Under the pieces are notes generated by a model. It did no database searches and was not told where the DNA came from. It saw only the letters and a program-made list of their open reading frames with translations. A DNA stretch of 64,000 nt from Brooklawnia sp963780175. GTDB taxonomy: Bacteria > Actinomycetota > Actinomycetes > Propionibacteriales > Propionibacteriaceae. The translations under genes were made by a program, and so were the position numbers. The stretch spans positions 1-64,000 of the forward strand of contig CAWAAT010000002.1 of NCBI GenBank assembly GCA_963780175.1, read 5' to 3'. Below, one piece after another: positions 34,099 through 42,742 of this stretch. Numbering within the stretch: position 1 is the stretch's first letter; every line of letters starts with the position of its first letter.

Positions 34099-36072
34099 CT
34101 ACCTGGGCGTCGCGGGCTTGGCGTCGGTGCTCAACTGGCTCCGGAAGATCTCCAGCCGGGTGGGTAGGTCGAGGGCCTCGATGCGGCGACGCAGGTGCGG
34201 GCCGACGGCGTCCAGACGCGAGCGCAGGTCGGTGTCGAGAGCCTCCAGGCGCTCACGCATGTCAGGGCGCAAGGTTTCCATCCTCTCGCGCAGGTCGGGG
34301 CCAACCTGGGCCAGACGCTCGTGCAGTTCGGGGCCGAGATCAGCCAACCGTTCGCGCCAGGTGGGATGCGACGCAGTCAGGCGCTCCGAGATGTCCAGCT
34401 TCTCCAGGTGGCCCTTCACCTCACGTCTCAGCACCTTGCCCATCTCGTTGCGTGGCAGTTCAGGCACGACGAACACCTTGCGGGGCACCTTGTAGGGGGC
34501 CAGCCGCTTCTTGAGTGAGCGACGCAGTTCATCCACGTCGGGGACCAGACCGTCGGCGGTCACCACTGCGGCGACCAGTTCCTCGATGCCGAACTCGTTG
34601 ACCAGACCGACGACGGCGATGTCCTGAAGGCCCTCCTCCTCCAGCATGGCCCTCTCCACCTCGGACGGGTAGACGTTGAAACCTCCCGTGATGACGATCT
34701 CCTTCAACCGGTCGACCAGTGTCAGGAAGCCGGTCTCGTCCGGGACGGCCACGTCGCCGGTGCGGAACCAGCCGTCGTGGAAGGCGTCCTGCTCGCCCTC
34801 CGGCTGGTTGCGGTAGCCGTGGAACACCTGGGGTCCCTTGACCAGGATCTCGCCCGGTTCGCCGAATGGCACGTCCCGGGAGGGATCCTCGGGGTCGGCC
34901 AGCCGCACGTCGGTGTCGGGGAAGGGGACGCCGATCGAGTTCGACTGGCGGGTGTGGTTGACCGGGTTGCCCGAGACGATGGGGGAGCACTCGCTGAGGC
35001 CGTAGCCCTCGATGAGCAGTCCGCCGGTCGCCTTCTCCCACTTGTCGATGAGCTCAGGGCGCAACGACATGGCGCCACTGATGCCGGTGCGGATGCCCTT
35101 CAGTGAGGCGCCGCGTTCGGCTGCCCCGTCCGCTATCCGTTCGAAGAGCGGGGGAACGGCGATCACGATGGTGGGGGTCTTGCGTTTGATCGCATCGAGG
35201 ATCAGGCCGGTCTCCGGCTTCGGGATGAGGTGCACCAGAGCTCCCACGGTCAGCCCGGCGTTCATCGACAGCGAACAGCCGAAGACGTGGAAGAGCGGCA
35301 GGCAGGCCAGGAAGACTTCCTGACCGGGGACCATCGGGGTGACCCAGACCGCGGCGTGGGTGGTCGAGGCCAGCAGGTTGGTGTGGGTCAGCGGGACGCC
35401 CTTGGGGAGGCCGGTGGTGCCTGAGGTGTACAGCAGCAGCGCGGTGTCCTCGGCCTCGGGTCGCACGTCGGCGGGCGGCGGGTCGCCGCGCCTCAGCAGG
35501 TCGGCGTAGCTGATCGTGCCGGTCGCCGGACGCGAGAGCGCAGCCCGGCTGGTGCGGGCCTTCTCGATCGGCAACCTGAGCAGCAGGCGCTTGGCCAGCG
35601 GCATGGCCGAGATCAGGTCGATGCTGACGATGTGCTCGGGCCGGATGTCGTCGGGCAACTCCTGGAGGTTGTGGGCGGCCGCGTCCCAGACGATCGCGAC
35701 CTTCGCGTGGTGGTCGGTGAACAGCGGGGTGAGTTCGCGCACGGTGTACAGCGGGTTGTGCTCGACGACGCTCGCCCCGCAGGCCAGCACCGCGTAGAAG
35801 GCGACCACGTGTTGTGGGCAGGTGGGCATCAGCAGCGCCACGAAGTCGCCGGGACGCACCCCCATCCGGTACAGGTTGCCGGCCACGGTGTAGACGTCCT
35901 TGCGCAGCCTGGCGAAGCTGGTTTGTGCTCCGAAGAAGTCGAGGGCCGGCTGGGTGGCGTACGTGTCGGTGAAGAGGTCGAAGGCCTCGATCATCGAGCC
36001 ACCGGGGTACTCGATGTGGCGCGGGACTCCCGGATCGTAGGCGGCAACCCAGAGGTCCTCAAGTGTGGTCAT
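34099..36072 (-). CDS. Long-chain acyl-CoA synthetase with 11-residue-repeat tail
   Basis: AMP-forming fatty acyl-CoA ligase, 657 residues. Motifs are YTSGTTGLPKGVPLT (P-loop), GYGLSECSPIV, GWFRTGD and KEIVITGGFNVYPSEVE, ending with the C-terminal lysine region PRNEMGKVLRREV. It activates a fatty or other carboxylic acid. After the catalytic part, residues ~573-649 form about seven tandem 11-residue units (RERLADLGPEL, HERLAQVGPDL, RERMETLRPDM and so on), predicted to be one long amphipathic helix. Such tails usually contact membranes or lipid droplets. It lies 12 bases downstream of modC on the same strand and may share that transcript. Confidence 0.9.
   Translation of the reverse strand: MTTLEDLWVAAYDPGVPRHIEYPGGSMIEAFDLFTDTYATQPALDFFGAQTSFARLRKDVYTVAGNLYRMGVRPGDFVALLMPTCPQHVVAFYAVLACGASVVEHNPLYTVRELTPLFTDHHAKVAIVWDAAAHNLQELPDDIRPEHIVSIDLISAMPLAKRLLLRLPIEKARTSRAALSRPATGTISYADLLRRGDPPPADVRPEAEDTALLLYTSGTTGLPKGVPLTHTNLLASTTHAAVWVTPMVPGQEVFLACLPLFHVFGCSLSMNAGLTVGALVHLIPKPETGLILDAIKRKTPTIVIAVPPLFERIADGAAERGASLKGIRTGISGAMSLRPELIDKWEKATGGLLIEGYGLSECSPIVSGNPVNHTRQSNSIGVPFPDTDVRLADPEDPSRDVPFGEPGEILVKGPQVFHGYRNQPEGEQDAFHDGWFRTGDVAVPDETGFLTLVDRLKEIVITGGFNVYPSEVERAMLEEEGLQDIAVVGLVNEFGIEELVAAVVTADGLVPDVDELRRSLKKRLAPYKVPRKVFVVPELPRNEMGKVLRREVKGHLEKLDISERLTASHPTWRERLADLGPELHERLAQVGPDLRERMETLRPDMRERLEALDTDLRSRLDAVGPHLRRRIEALDLPTRLEIFRSQLSTDAKPATPR
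34126..34356. repeat. 33-base tandem repeats encoding an amphipathic tail
   Basis: Six clear and one degenerate unit of 33 bases encode 11-residue repeats at the end of the acyl-CoA synthetase. The protein pattern is roughly R-E-R-L-x-x-L-x-P-D-L, placing Leu/Met/Val on one face and Arg/Glu/Asp on the other. Undecad repeats of this kind occur in apolipoproteins, synuclein and similar lipid-binding helices. Confidence 0.85.
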
Positions 36073-36084
36073 GGCATCCCCTCG

Positions 36085-37227
36085 CTACCCGTCGCGGAAC
36101 TGGCCCAAGGTTACGGGATGGTATGCGCCCCCGGGAAGGCTCTCAGGTCGCCCGCGAGGCACGACGTGGACGGCGGGCGCCTTGATGGCTGCGGTGACCC
36201 GGGTGCCGGGGGCGAGGTTGAGGTCGTCCCTGGTCGGGCGGGTGATGTAGGCGGCGAGCGGGAAGCCTGCGTCCAGGTCGACACGCAGCAAGGGTCCGAC
36301 CTCGGTGATGGCGGTGATGACGGCCGGCAGGTGGTTGCGTGGGCTGTCGCGTCGGTGCTGGTCGGGGGACTGGAGCGCGACCTCTTCGGCGCGGATGCAG
36401 ACGAGCACGGCGGTGCCGGGACGCAGGTCCTCCTCCACCACCGCGAGCAGTTCGGTGTCGCCTATCTTGAGCCTGGCCAGGCCGTGGTCGTTGGCCAGAA
36501 CGGTGGCGGGTACGACGGTCTCGGTCTCGACGGCCTCGGCGACCCCGGGGTCGAGGGGGCGTGAGAAGACGTCGTGCACCGAGCCGAGTTGGCGCAGCCG
36601 TCCGTCGATGAGCACGGCGATCTGGTCACCCAGCGCCAGTGCCTCGGCCCGGTCGTGGGTGACCACGATCGCGGGAACGCCGGCCGACAACAGGCGTTGA
36701 CGCAGATCGATACGAAGCCGGCTGCGGGTCGGGGCGTCGAGCGCGGACAGGGGTTCGTCGAGCAGCAGCAGGCGAGGGTGCGGGGCCAACGCGCGGGCCA
36801 GGGCGACCCGTTGGGCCTCGCCACCCGACAACTCCCGGGTGGCGCGGCCGGCCAGCTGGGCAGCTCCGGCGACGGCCAGTGCCTCGCGTGCCAGCGCAGC
36901 CCGCTGGCCCTTGGGGAATCGGTGCAGTCCGTAGGCGACGTTGGCGTCCACGTCGAGGTGCGGGAAGAGCGCATGGTCCTGGAAGAGGTAGCCCACTTGC
37001 CGGTCGCGGGCAGGGACGTGGACACCGGCATCGTCCCAGACCTTGCCTGACAGGCAGATTCGGCTGCCACGTTCGGGTCGATCAAGTCCGGCGACGCAGC
37101 GCAGCAGGGTGGTCTTGCCCGCCCCGGACGGTCCGAACAGCACGGTGACCGGCGCCTCGTCGAGGTCGAGGCTCAGGTCGACGTCCAGGACGTGGCGGCG
37201 GATGCGGGCGGTCAGGGTCGCGGCCAC
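36085..37227 (-). CDS. modC: Molybdate ABC transporter ATP-binding protein
   Basis: ATPase of the molybdate/tungstate importer, 380 residues. Walker A is GPSGAGKTT, the signature LSGGEAQR, Walker B LLLLDEPLSALD, then a C-terminal Mop/TOBE oxyanion-binding domain (RDSPRNHLPAVITAITEVGP). The start is taken as GTG at 37227, overlapping the modB stop by 16 bases, because VAATLTARIRRHVLDVDL begins like ModC; the open frame runs on upstream in the modB region. The last gene before it on the strand is modB. Confidence 0.92.
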   Translation of the reverse strand: MAATLTARIRRHVLDVDLSLDLDEAPVTVLFGPSGAGKTTLLRCVAGLDRPERGSRICLSGKVWDDAGVHVPARDRQVGYLFQDHALFPHLDVDANVAYGLHRFPKGQRAALAREALAVAGAAQLAGRATRELSGGEAQRVALARALAPHPRLLLLDEPLSALDAPTRSRLRIDLRQRLLSAGVPAIVVTHDRAEALALGDQIAVLIDGRLRQLGSVHDVFSRPLDPGVAEAVETETVVPATVLANDHGLARLKIGDTELLAVVEEDLRPGTAVLVCIRAEEVALQSPDQHRRDSPRNHLPAVITAITEVGPLLRVDLDAGFPLAAYITRPTRDDLNLAPGTRVTAAIKAPAVHVVPRGRPESLPGGAYHPVTLGQFRDG

Positions 37228-37886
37228 CCGGGTCCCCCTCGGCGTTGAATCGCGTACGTGATCGTGAGCACGAGCAGCGAGAAGCCGAGCAGCACCAGGC
37301 TGGTGGCTCCCGCGGCGGCGTAGTCGAACGACTGGACGCTGTCGTAGATCGAGACCGACACCGTCCGGGTCTGCCCCGGGATGTTGCCGCCGATCATCAG
37401 GACCACACCAAACTCCCCGATGGTGTGGGCGAAGGTGAGCACGGCGGCGGTGGCCAGCCCTGCCCGGGACAGCGGCAGGACGACGCGCCAGACGGTGGCG
37501 AGCTCGCCGCGGCCCAGGATGTGCGAGGCCTCCCGCAGTCGGGGGTCCACACCGGCGAACGCGGCCAGCAGCGGTTGAACCGCGAAGGGCAGGCTGTAGA
37601 GGACCGAGGCCACCAGCAGCCCGGTGAAGGTGAACGGCAGCGTCGTGCCGGTCAAGGCCTCCCACTGGCGTCCGATCGGCGAGCGGGGCCCGAGGGCGAC
37701 CAGAAGGTAGAAGCCGAGCACGGTCGGCGGCAGCACCAGGGGAAGCGCCACCAGGGCCTCGATGATGACTGTCCACCGTCGACGTGAGTAGGCCAGCCAT
37801 GCCGCCAGCGGCACCGCGATGACGAGCAGGATCGCTGTCGTGGCGCTCGCGAGCCGCACGCTCAGAGCGATCGCCTGCCAGTCCAT
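37212..37886 (-). CDS. modB: Molybdate ABC transporter permease
   Basis: Inner-membrane permease, 224 residues with about five helices. It carries PLVLPPTVLGFYLL and the EAA loop EASHILGRGELATVWRVVLPLSRAG that contacts the ATPase. Its ATG follows GGAGGA and lies 17 bases after the modA stop. The order modE-like, modA, modB, modC is standard. Confidence 0.94.
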   Translation of the reverse strand: MDWQAIALSVRLASATTAILLVIAVPLAAWLAYSRRRWTVIIEALVALPLVLPPTVLGFYLLVALGPRSPIGRQWEALTGTTLPFTFTGLLVASVLYSLPFAVQPLLAAFAGVDPRLREASHILGRGELATVWRVVLPLSRAGLATAAVLTFAHTIGEFGVVLMIGGNIPGQTRTVSVSIYDSVQSFDYAAAGATSLVLLGFSLLVLTITYAIQRRGGPGWPRP

Positions 37887-37903
37887 CGTTCCTCCTGCCG
37901 GTC

Positions 37904-38722
37904 TCAGGTGCCGGGCAGGTAGAAGCCGTACCGCTTCAGGACCGCCAGCCCCTGCTCGCTGACCAGGAAGTCCTTGACCGCCCGGGCGGCCTCGGGGTCT
38001 GCGGCCTTGGCTATCACCACGCCACCCTGGTCGATGCGCGGGTAGGTATCGAGCGGGACCTCGGCGTAGCTGCCCAGGTCTTGGAGTTGCGGCGACACCG
38101 CCAGCGACAGCGCGATGACCCCGACCTGGGCGTTGCCGGAGAGCACGAACTCCGCCGCCTGGGCGACGTTCTCACCCAGAACCAACCTGCTGGCGGCCGA
38201 GTCGTAGACCCCGGCCGACGTCATGGCAGCCACGGCGGCCACGCCGTACGGGGCATGCTCCGGGTTGGCGATGGCGATCCTGCGTGCGGCAGGGTCGGTG
38301 AGACAGGCCAGCCCCGCGGTGGGGTCGACCGGCGAACCATTCGCGGCCCACACCACCAACCGGCCGACGGCGTAGCCGAACACGTCATCCGGACTGGCCA
38401 GCCCCGCCTCGGCCAGTTTGCGGGGGTAGTCAAGGTCGGCCGAGAGGAAGAGGTCGAACGGCGCCCCGTTGCTCAGTTGCTGGTAGAAGGTGCCCGAGGA
38501 ACCGTAGGTGATGACCAGTTCGACGTCAGGCCGGGACGTGGCGAGTTCGGCCTTGATCTGTTCCAGCGCGAACTTCAGGTCGGCGGCCGCCGCGACCCGG
38601 ACCGTTGCCTTGGCCGAGTCTGCCGAGGCCCCGGACGCTCGTCCGCACCCGGTGAGCAGCAGTGCCAGCAGGACGGCCAGGGTCGTGGTGAACCGGATTC
38701 GACGCAGGGTCGAGGCGCTCAT
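37904..38722 (-). CDS. modA: Molybdate-binding lipoprotein
   Basis: Periplasmic-type substrate-binding protein tethered by lipid, 272 residues. A signal peptide ends in the lipobox LLTGC (about residue 26). The mature part has VRVAAAADLKFALEQI, ITYGSSGTFYQQL and ANPEHAPYGVAA, typical of ModA, with the Ser/Tyr-rich oxyanion pocket. The ATG at 38722 overlaps the upstream regulator stop by four bases; the longer open frame covers part of that regulator in another frame and is not used. Confidence 0.94.
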   Translation of the reverse strand: MSASTLRRIRFTTTLAVLLALLLTGCGRASGASADSAKATVRVAAAADLKFALEQIKAELATSRPDVELVITYGSSGTFYQQLSNGAPFDLFLSADLDYPRKLAEAGLASPDDVFGYAVGRLVVWAANGSPVDPTAGLACLTDPAARRIAIANPEHAPYGVAAVAAMTSAGVYDSAASRLVLGENVAQAAEFVLSGNAQVGVIALSLAVSPQLQDLGSYAEVPLDTYPRIDQGGVVIAKAADPEAARAVKDFLVSEQGLAVLKRYGFYLPGT

Positions 38723-39112
38723 CCGTGGCTCTCCTGGGCTTCGACGACCACGTTCGTCGCCTTGACCACGGCGGTGGCCAGCGTCCCGACCTTGAGATCC
38801 AACTCCTCGGCAGCCTCCCGGCTCATCAGCGACACCAACCGGTACCGGCCGGCAGCGATCTCGACCTGGGCCATGATCCCGTCCGTCTTGACCTGGGTGA
38901 CGATGCCGGTGAGCCGATTGCGGGCCGAGGTGCGGCCAGGCGACACCTGGAGCTGTCCGCGCGCGAAAGCGGCGACCTGCTCGCCGTCGATCACCTGCCT
39001 GCTCGACTCGTCCAGAACCGCCTGGAGCAGGCCGGTGGACACCCAGCGACGCACCGTGTCGTCGCTGACATCCGAGCAACTCAGCAACCTGGCTGATCCG
39101 AAAATTCGGCAT
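38719..39112 (-). pseudogene. MerR-like/TOBE molybdate regulator, frameshifted
   Basis: Small DNA-binding regulator with an N-terminal helix-turn-helix (MPNFRISQVAELLG, then VSDDTVRRWVSTGLL) and a C-terminal Mop/TOBE molybdate-binding domain (SARNRLTGIVTQVKTDGIMAQVEIAAG). The two parts are in different frames. One extra base at 39070 or 39071 (minus-strand CTCGGATGTCAGC) breaks the gene exactly in the recognition region. Removing it gives LGVSDDTVRRW and a continuous 130-residue protein; 394 bases minus one is divisible by three. The start ATG at 39112 has a promoter seven bases upstream, so the mRNA would be leaderless. It is either a recent inactivating mutation or an assembly error. Its stop overlaps modA by four bases. 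Confidence 0.8.
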
Positions 39113-39119
39113 GAATGCA

Positions 39120-39149
39120 AGCATACGTACGCATCTGCGGATTTGTCCA
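39120..39149 (-). promoter_or_regulatory. Promoter of the mod operon (leaderless start)
   Basis: On the minus strand TGGACA (39149-39144) and TATGCT (39125-39120) are separated by 18 bases, a good vegetative promoter. The ATG at 39112 begins seven bases after the -10 box, so transcription probably starts at or next to the start codon. Confidence 0.6.
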
Positions 39150-39258
39150 CGGGGTGCGCGGAATCCTCGCATATCCCGATGCCCGGCATCCGCATCGAGG
39201 ATCTCAACTGGTGTGGTTGCCGGGGGCAGAGCGAGGGTTGGCAGTACGGTACTAGCAA

Positions 39259-39765
39259 ATGAGCACCGCACGTCTCCTCAGGCTGATCGTCCGCACCGGC
39301 CGCACCACCGAACCTGTCGACCACGGTGCCGACCATGGTCTCCAGGTCCGCGACGGGTTCACCCCGCCGCGTGCGCTGCGTGGCAGTGCCCAGGTGCGGC
39401 ACGTCGACGCCGGCTCCTGCAACGGCTGCGAGATCGAACTCGGCGCCGCCTTCGGGCCGGTCTACGACGCCGAACGCTTCGGTGTCCGCCTGGTCGCGTC
39501 CCCCCGGCACGCGGACGTCGTGGCCGTCACCGGTGTGGTCACGCAGAACATGGCCACCCCGCTGCTCAACACGGTGGACGCCGTCCCGACCCCTCGCGTG
39601 GTGGTGTCCATCGGCGACTGCACACGAGGCTGCGGGGTGTTCGCGGGCTCCTACGCCGTGGCCGGGTCGGTGGACGACTTCGTCGAGGTGGACGTGCACG
39701 TGCCCGGCTGCCCGCCGGCTCCCGAGGCCATCGTCGCCGCCCTGAGAGCGGTCACCGGCCGATGA
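39259..39765 (+). CDS. Hydrogenase-small-subunit-like iron-sulfur protein (HycG/NuoB family)
   Basis: Electron-transfer subunit of a group 4 hydrogenase-like or complex-I-like complex, 168 residues. It carries a [4Fe-4S] binding set Cys54 and Cys57 (GSCNGCEIEL), Cys121 (GDCTRGC) and Cys151 (VPGCPPAPE), equivalent to the N2/proximal cluster. It matches the position of Rv0082 in the M. tuberculosis hyc-like cluster. There is no ribosome site before the ATG, so translation may be leaderless. It is the first gene of a six-gene operon and overlaps the next gene by four bases. Confidence 0.88.
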   Translation: MSTARLLRLIVRTGRTTEPVDHGADHGLQVRDGFTPPRALRGSAQVRHVDAGSCNGCEIELGAAFGPVYDAERFGVRLVASPRHADVVAVTGVVTQNMATPLLNTVDAVPTPRVVVSIGDCTRGCGVFAGSYAVAGSVDDFVEVDVHVPGCPPAPEAIVAALRAVTGR

Positions 39766-41795
39766 GCTCCGACATGCTCTGGGTCATCGTGGACGCCGGA
39801 CTGCTCGCCCAGCTGCTGCTCGGGGCGCTCGCCGTCCTGCTGGCGGTGGTCGTGCCCGCTGCCCGGCGAAACCTGGTGGTGGGTGCCGTGCTGGTGGGCG
39901 TCGGGGCCGTCGGAGCGCTCACCGGGGTGGCGGCACTGCTCGGCGGCCAGGGGCCGGGCATCCGCGTCCCGCTCGCTCTCCCGTTGGTCGCCCCACTTGA
40001 GCCCCTTCTGCTGTCACCCGACCCGCTGGGTGGGGTGTTCATGGCGATCGCCGGGGTGGTGGTGGGATTGTCGGCCCTGTTCGGTGTCGGCTACGCACAC
40101 GGCGCCGCCGCCTCTCGCACGGGCTGGACGGGTTTCGCGGTCTTCGCGGTCGGTCTACAGCTCGTCCCCGCAGCCGCGGACGCCGTCACCTTCCTGCTGG
40201 CCTGGGAGCTGATGGCCGGCGGGTCCACGGTGCTGTTGCTGTGCGACCACGCCGTCCGTGAACCCGTGCGGCGCGCGACCCTCTGGTACGCCGTCATGAC
40301 TCACCTGAGTTTCCTTTTCCTGCTCGTCGGCTTCGGGGTGCTGAGCGCCGCGGCCGGCGGGACGTCCTGGGTCACCATGGCCGCTGGTGGCATCGAGGGC
40401 ACGACCGCCGGTCTGGCGTTCGTCCTGCTCACCGCAGGTTTCGCGACCAAGGCCGGTCTGGTGCCGGTGCACGTCTGGTTGCCGCGAGCCCATCCCGAGG
40501 CGCCCAGTCACATGTCCGCGGCCATGAGTGCCGCGATGGTGAAGATGGGCGTCTACGGAATCATGCTCGTCGTGCTGCGACTGCTGCCCGAAGGACCGCG
40601 CTGGTGGGCAGTGCTGTTGATCGTCCTCGGCGCGGGTTCGGCGCTGTACGGCATCCTGCAGGCGTCCGTCCAGTCCGACCTCAAGCGCATGCTGGCCTAC
40701 TCGACCACCGAGAACGTGGGACTGATCGTCGCCGCCGTCGGCGCCGGGGTGCTGCTGCGCGCCTCGGGCCAGGACCCGGTCGCCGACGTGGCCCTGCTCG
40801 CCGCGCTGCTGCTGGCCGTCAGCCACGCCGCGTTCAAGACCGTGTTGTTCCTGGGCGCGGGTTCGGTTCTGCATGCCACCGGTGAGCGTGACCTGGACAA
40901 GCTCGGCGGCCTGGCCGCCCGGATGCCCTGGACGTCGGCGGCCTTCGGCATCGCCGCGATGGCCGCAGCCGCCCTGCCCGTGACATCGGGCTTCGTTGCC
41001 GAGTGGGCGCTGCTGCAGGCGCTGGTCCACGCGGATTCCAGGGCGGATCGGCTCATCTCCGTGGTGATGCCGGTCACCATGGGAGTTGTCGCACTCACCG
41101 TCGGGCTGGGCCTGCTCACGTTCACCAAGGCGCTCGGCATCGGATTCCTCGCCCGGCCACGCACCCAGGCCGCCGCCGACGCCCACGAGTCGGGCGCCAG
41201 CATGCGCGCCGCACTGGGGCTCGGGGCGGCTCTGATCCTGGCGCTCGGACTGGCTCCGGGGCCGGTGTCGTTGGCCCTGGCCGGCGCCGTCGCAGCCACC
41301 GGAGTGTCCACCGTCGCGGGCACCGGCCTGGTGCTGGACGCCGTCGGCGTCGTCCTGCATCCCGCCGGTCTCACCCTGCTGCTGTTGGCGATCGGCGCCC
41401 CCCTGCTCGCGGTGAACGTGATTCTGGCGCGCCGACGTCCCCGCCGCGACGTCGAGTTGGCGTGGGGGTGCGGCGCCGACCACTCCAGCCCTCGCATGGA
41501 GTACAACGCCACCAGTTACACCGAGCCCCTGGTCCGGGTCTTCCGATCCTCCCTCCAGGCAACTCGCGACGTTCAGGTTGTCCGCCACGAACAGGCGCCC
41601 CTCCTGGTGGCTGGGATGGCTTTCAGTCAGGAGACCGTCGACGTGGTCGAGGAACGCCTCTACCTGCCCGCAACCCGAGGCGCCGAACGGTTCGGCGACC
41701 TCGCCCGCACCGTGCAGAACGGCAGTGTCCACCGCTACATCGGCTTCTCGTTCGCGGCGTTCATCCTCGTCCTGGTGGTGGTGGCGCTGTGGTGA
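39762..41795 (+). CDS. HyfB/NuoL-like membrane subunit
   Basis: Proton-translocation subunit, 677 residues, about fifteen hydrophobic segments. Segments diagnostic of the Mrp/NuoL/HyfB family are DAVTFLLAWELMAGG, ATKAGLVPVHVWLPRAHPEAPSHMSA and SDLKRMLAYSTTENVG. The last ~100 residues (ELAWGCGADHSSPRMEYNATSYTEPL) are typical of HyfB-type rather than Mrp-type proteins. It matches Rv0083. The ATG at 39762 overlaps the small-subunit stop, so the much longer open frame upstream is not coding. Confidence 0.92.
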   Translation: MSSDMLWVIVDAGLLAQLLLGALAVLLAVVVPAARRNLVVGAVLVGVGAVGALTGVAALLGGQGPGIRVPLALPLVAPLEPLLLSPDPLGGVFMAIAGVVVGLSALFGVGYAHGAAASRTGWTGFAVFAVGLQLVPAAADAVTFLLAWELMAGGSTVLLLCDHAVREPVRRATLWYAVMTHLSFLFLLVGFGVLSAAAGGTSWVTMAAGGIEGTTAGLAFVLLTAGFATKAGLVPVHVWLPRAHPEAPSHMSAAMSAAMVKMGVYGIMLVVLRLLPEGPRWWAVLLIVLGAGSALYGILQASVQSDLKRMLAYSTTENVGLIVAAVGAGVLLRASGQDPVADVALLAALLLAVSHAAFKTVLFLGAGSVLHATGERDLDKLGGLAARMPWTSAAFGIAAMAAAALPVTSGFVAEWALLQALVHADSRADRLISVVMPVTMGVVALTVGLGLLTFTKALGIGFLARPRTQAAADAHESGASMRAALGLGAALILALGLAPGPVSLALAGAVAATGVSTVAGTGLVLDAVGVVLHPAGLTLLLLAIGAPLLAVNVILARRRPRRDVELAWGCGADHSSPRMEYNATSYTEPLVRVFRSSLQATRDVQVVRHEQAPLLVAGMAFSQETVDVVEERLYLPATRGAERFGDLARTVQNGSVHRYIGFSFAAFILVLVVVALW

Positions 41796-42742
41796 TCGGT
41801 TCATTGGTGGTGATCGTCACCCAGCTCGTCCTGGCGATCGTGGTGACGCCCGTGCTCATCGGCGTGATGCGGACGACCCGCGCACGGCTCGAGGGTCGGG
41901 TCGGTGGCGGAGTCGGGCAGCCCTGGCGCGACGTCGTGAAACTGCTGAGCAAGGAGCCGCTCCGCGCTCCGGGATCAACCATCGTCCTGACCATGGCACC
42001 GACTCTGCTGGTGGCGTCCAGCCTGTTGCTGTGTGCCCTGATCCCGTTGGTCAGCACGCTCTCGATGCCCAGCGTGCCCGGTGACCTGTTCGTGGTGGTC
42101 TCGGTGCTGCTGCTGGGCACCGTGGCATTGGCGCTCCTCGGCCTGGAGTCGGGCACCGCTTTCGGCGGGATGGGTTCCAGCCGGCACATGATGATCGCCG
42201 CGCTGGTCGAACCGACGGTGCTGCTGAGCATCTACGCGTTGAGCATTCCCACGGGGTCCTCGGCGCTGGCAGCGATCGTCCAGGCCCGGAAGAGCGACGT
42301 CGCGTCCCTGCTGAGCCCGGTGAGCCTGCTGGCGATCGTCGCTCTGGTGGTCGTGGTGATCGCCGAGACCGGACGCCTGCCCGTCGACAATCCGGCCACG
42401 CACCTGGAGCTCACCATGGTGCATGAGGCGATGATCCTGGAGAGTGGCGGGCGTGATCTCGGCTGGCTCGAGTTGGGCTCCTGGCTGCGGCTGACGGCCC
42501 TGCTCGGTCTGGTCGTCAACCTGGCGGTGCCCTGGGGTGTTGCCGCCGACGCCGCGCCGCTGGGCCTGCTCGTCGGCCTGGTCGCCCTCATCGTGAAGCT
42601 GCTCGTCGCCGGTGCCCTGCTGGCCGCCTTCGAAGTGTTCATCGCCAAGCTGCGGCTGTTCCGCGTCCCCGAACTGCTGGCGGGGTCGTTCGTCCTGGCG
42701 TTCCTCGCCGTGGGCGCCTCCTACCTGGGATTCGCGGGGTGA
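41792..42742 (+). CDS. hycD: HycD/NuoH-like membrane subunit
   Basis: Membrane subunit linking the hydrophilic arm to the ion pumps, 316 residues. It carries the GVGQPWRDVVKLLSKEPL segment near the N-terminus and ETGRLPVDNPATHLELTMVHEAM, the loop typical of NuoH/HycD. The GTG start overlaps the previous stop by four bases (GTGA). It is the counterpart of Rv0084 (hycD). Confidence 0.93.
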   Translation: MIGSLVVIVTQLVLAIVVTPVLIGVMRTTRARLEGRVGGGVGQPWRDVVKLLSKEPLRAPGSTIVLTMAPTLLVASSLLLCALIPLVSTLSMPSVPGDLFVVVSVLLLGTVALALLGLESGTAFGGMGSSRHMMIAALVEPTVLLSIYALSIPTGSSALAAIVQARKSDVASLLSPVSLLAIVALVVVVIAETGRLPVDNPATHLELTMVHEAMILESGGRDLGWLELGSWLRLTALLGLVVNLAVPWGVAADAAPLGLLVGLVALIVKLLVAGALLAAFEVFIAKLRLFRVPELLAGSFVLAFLAVGASYLGFAG

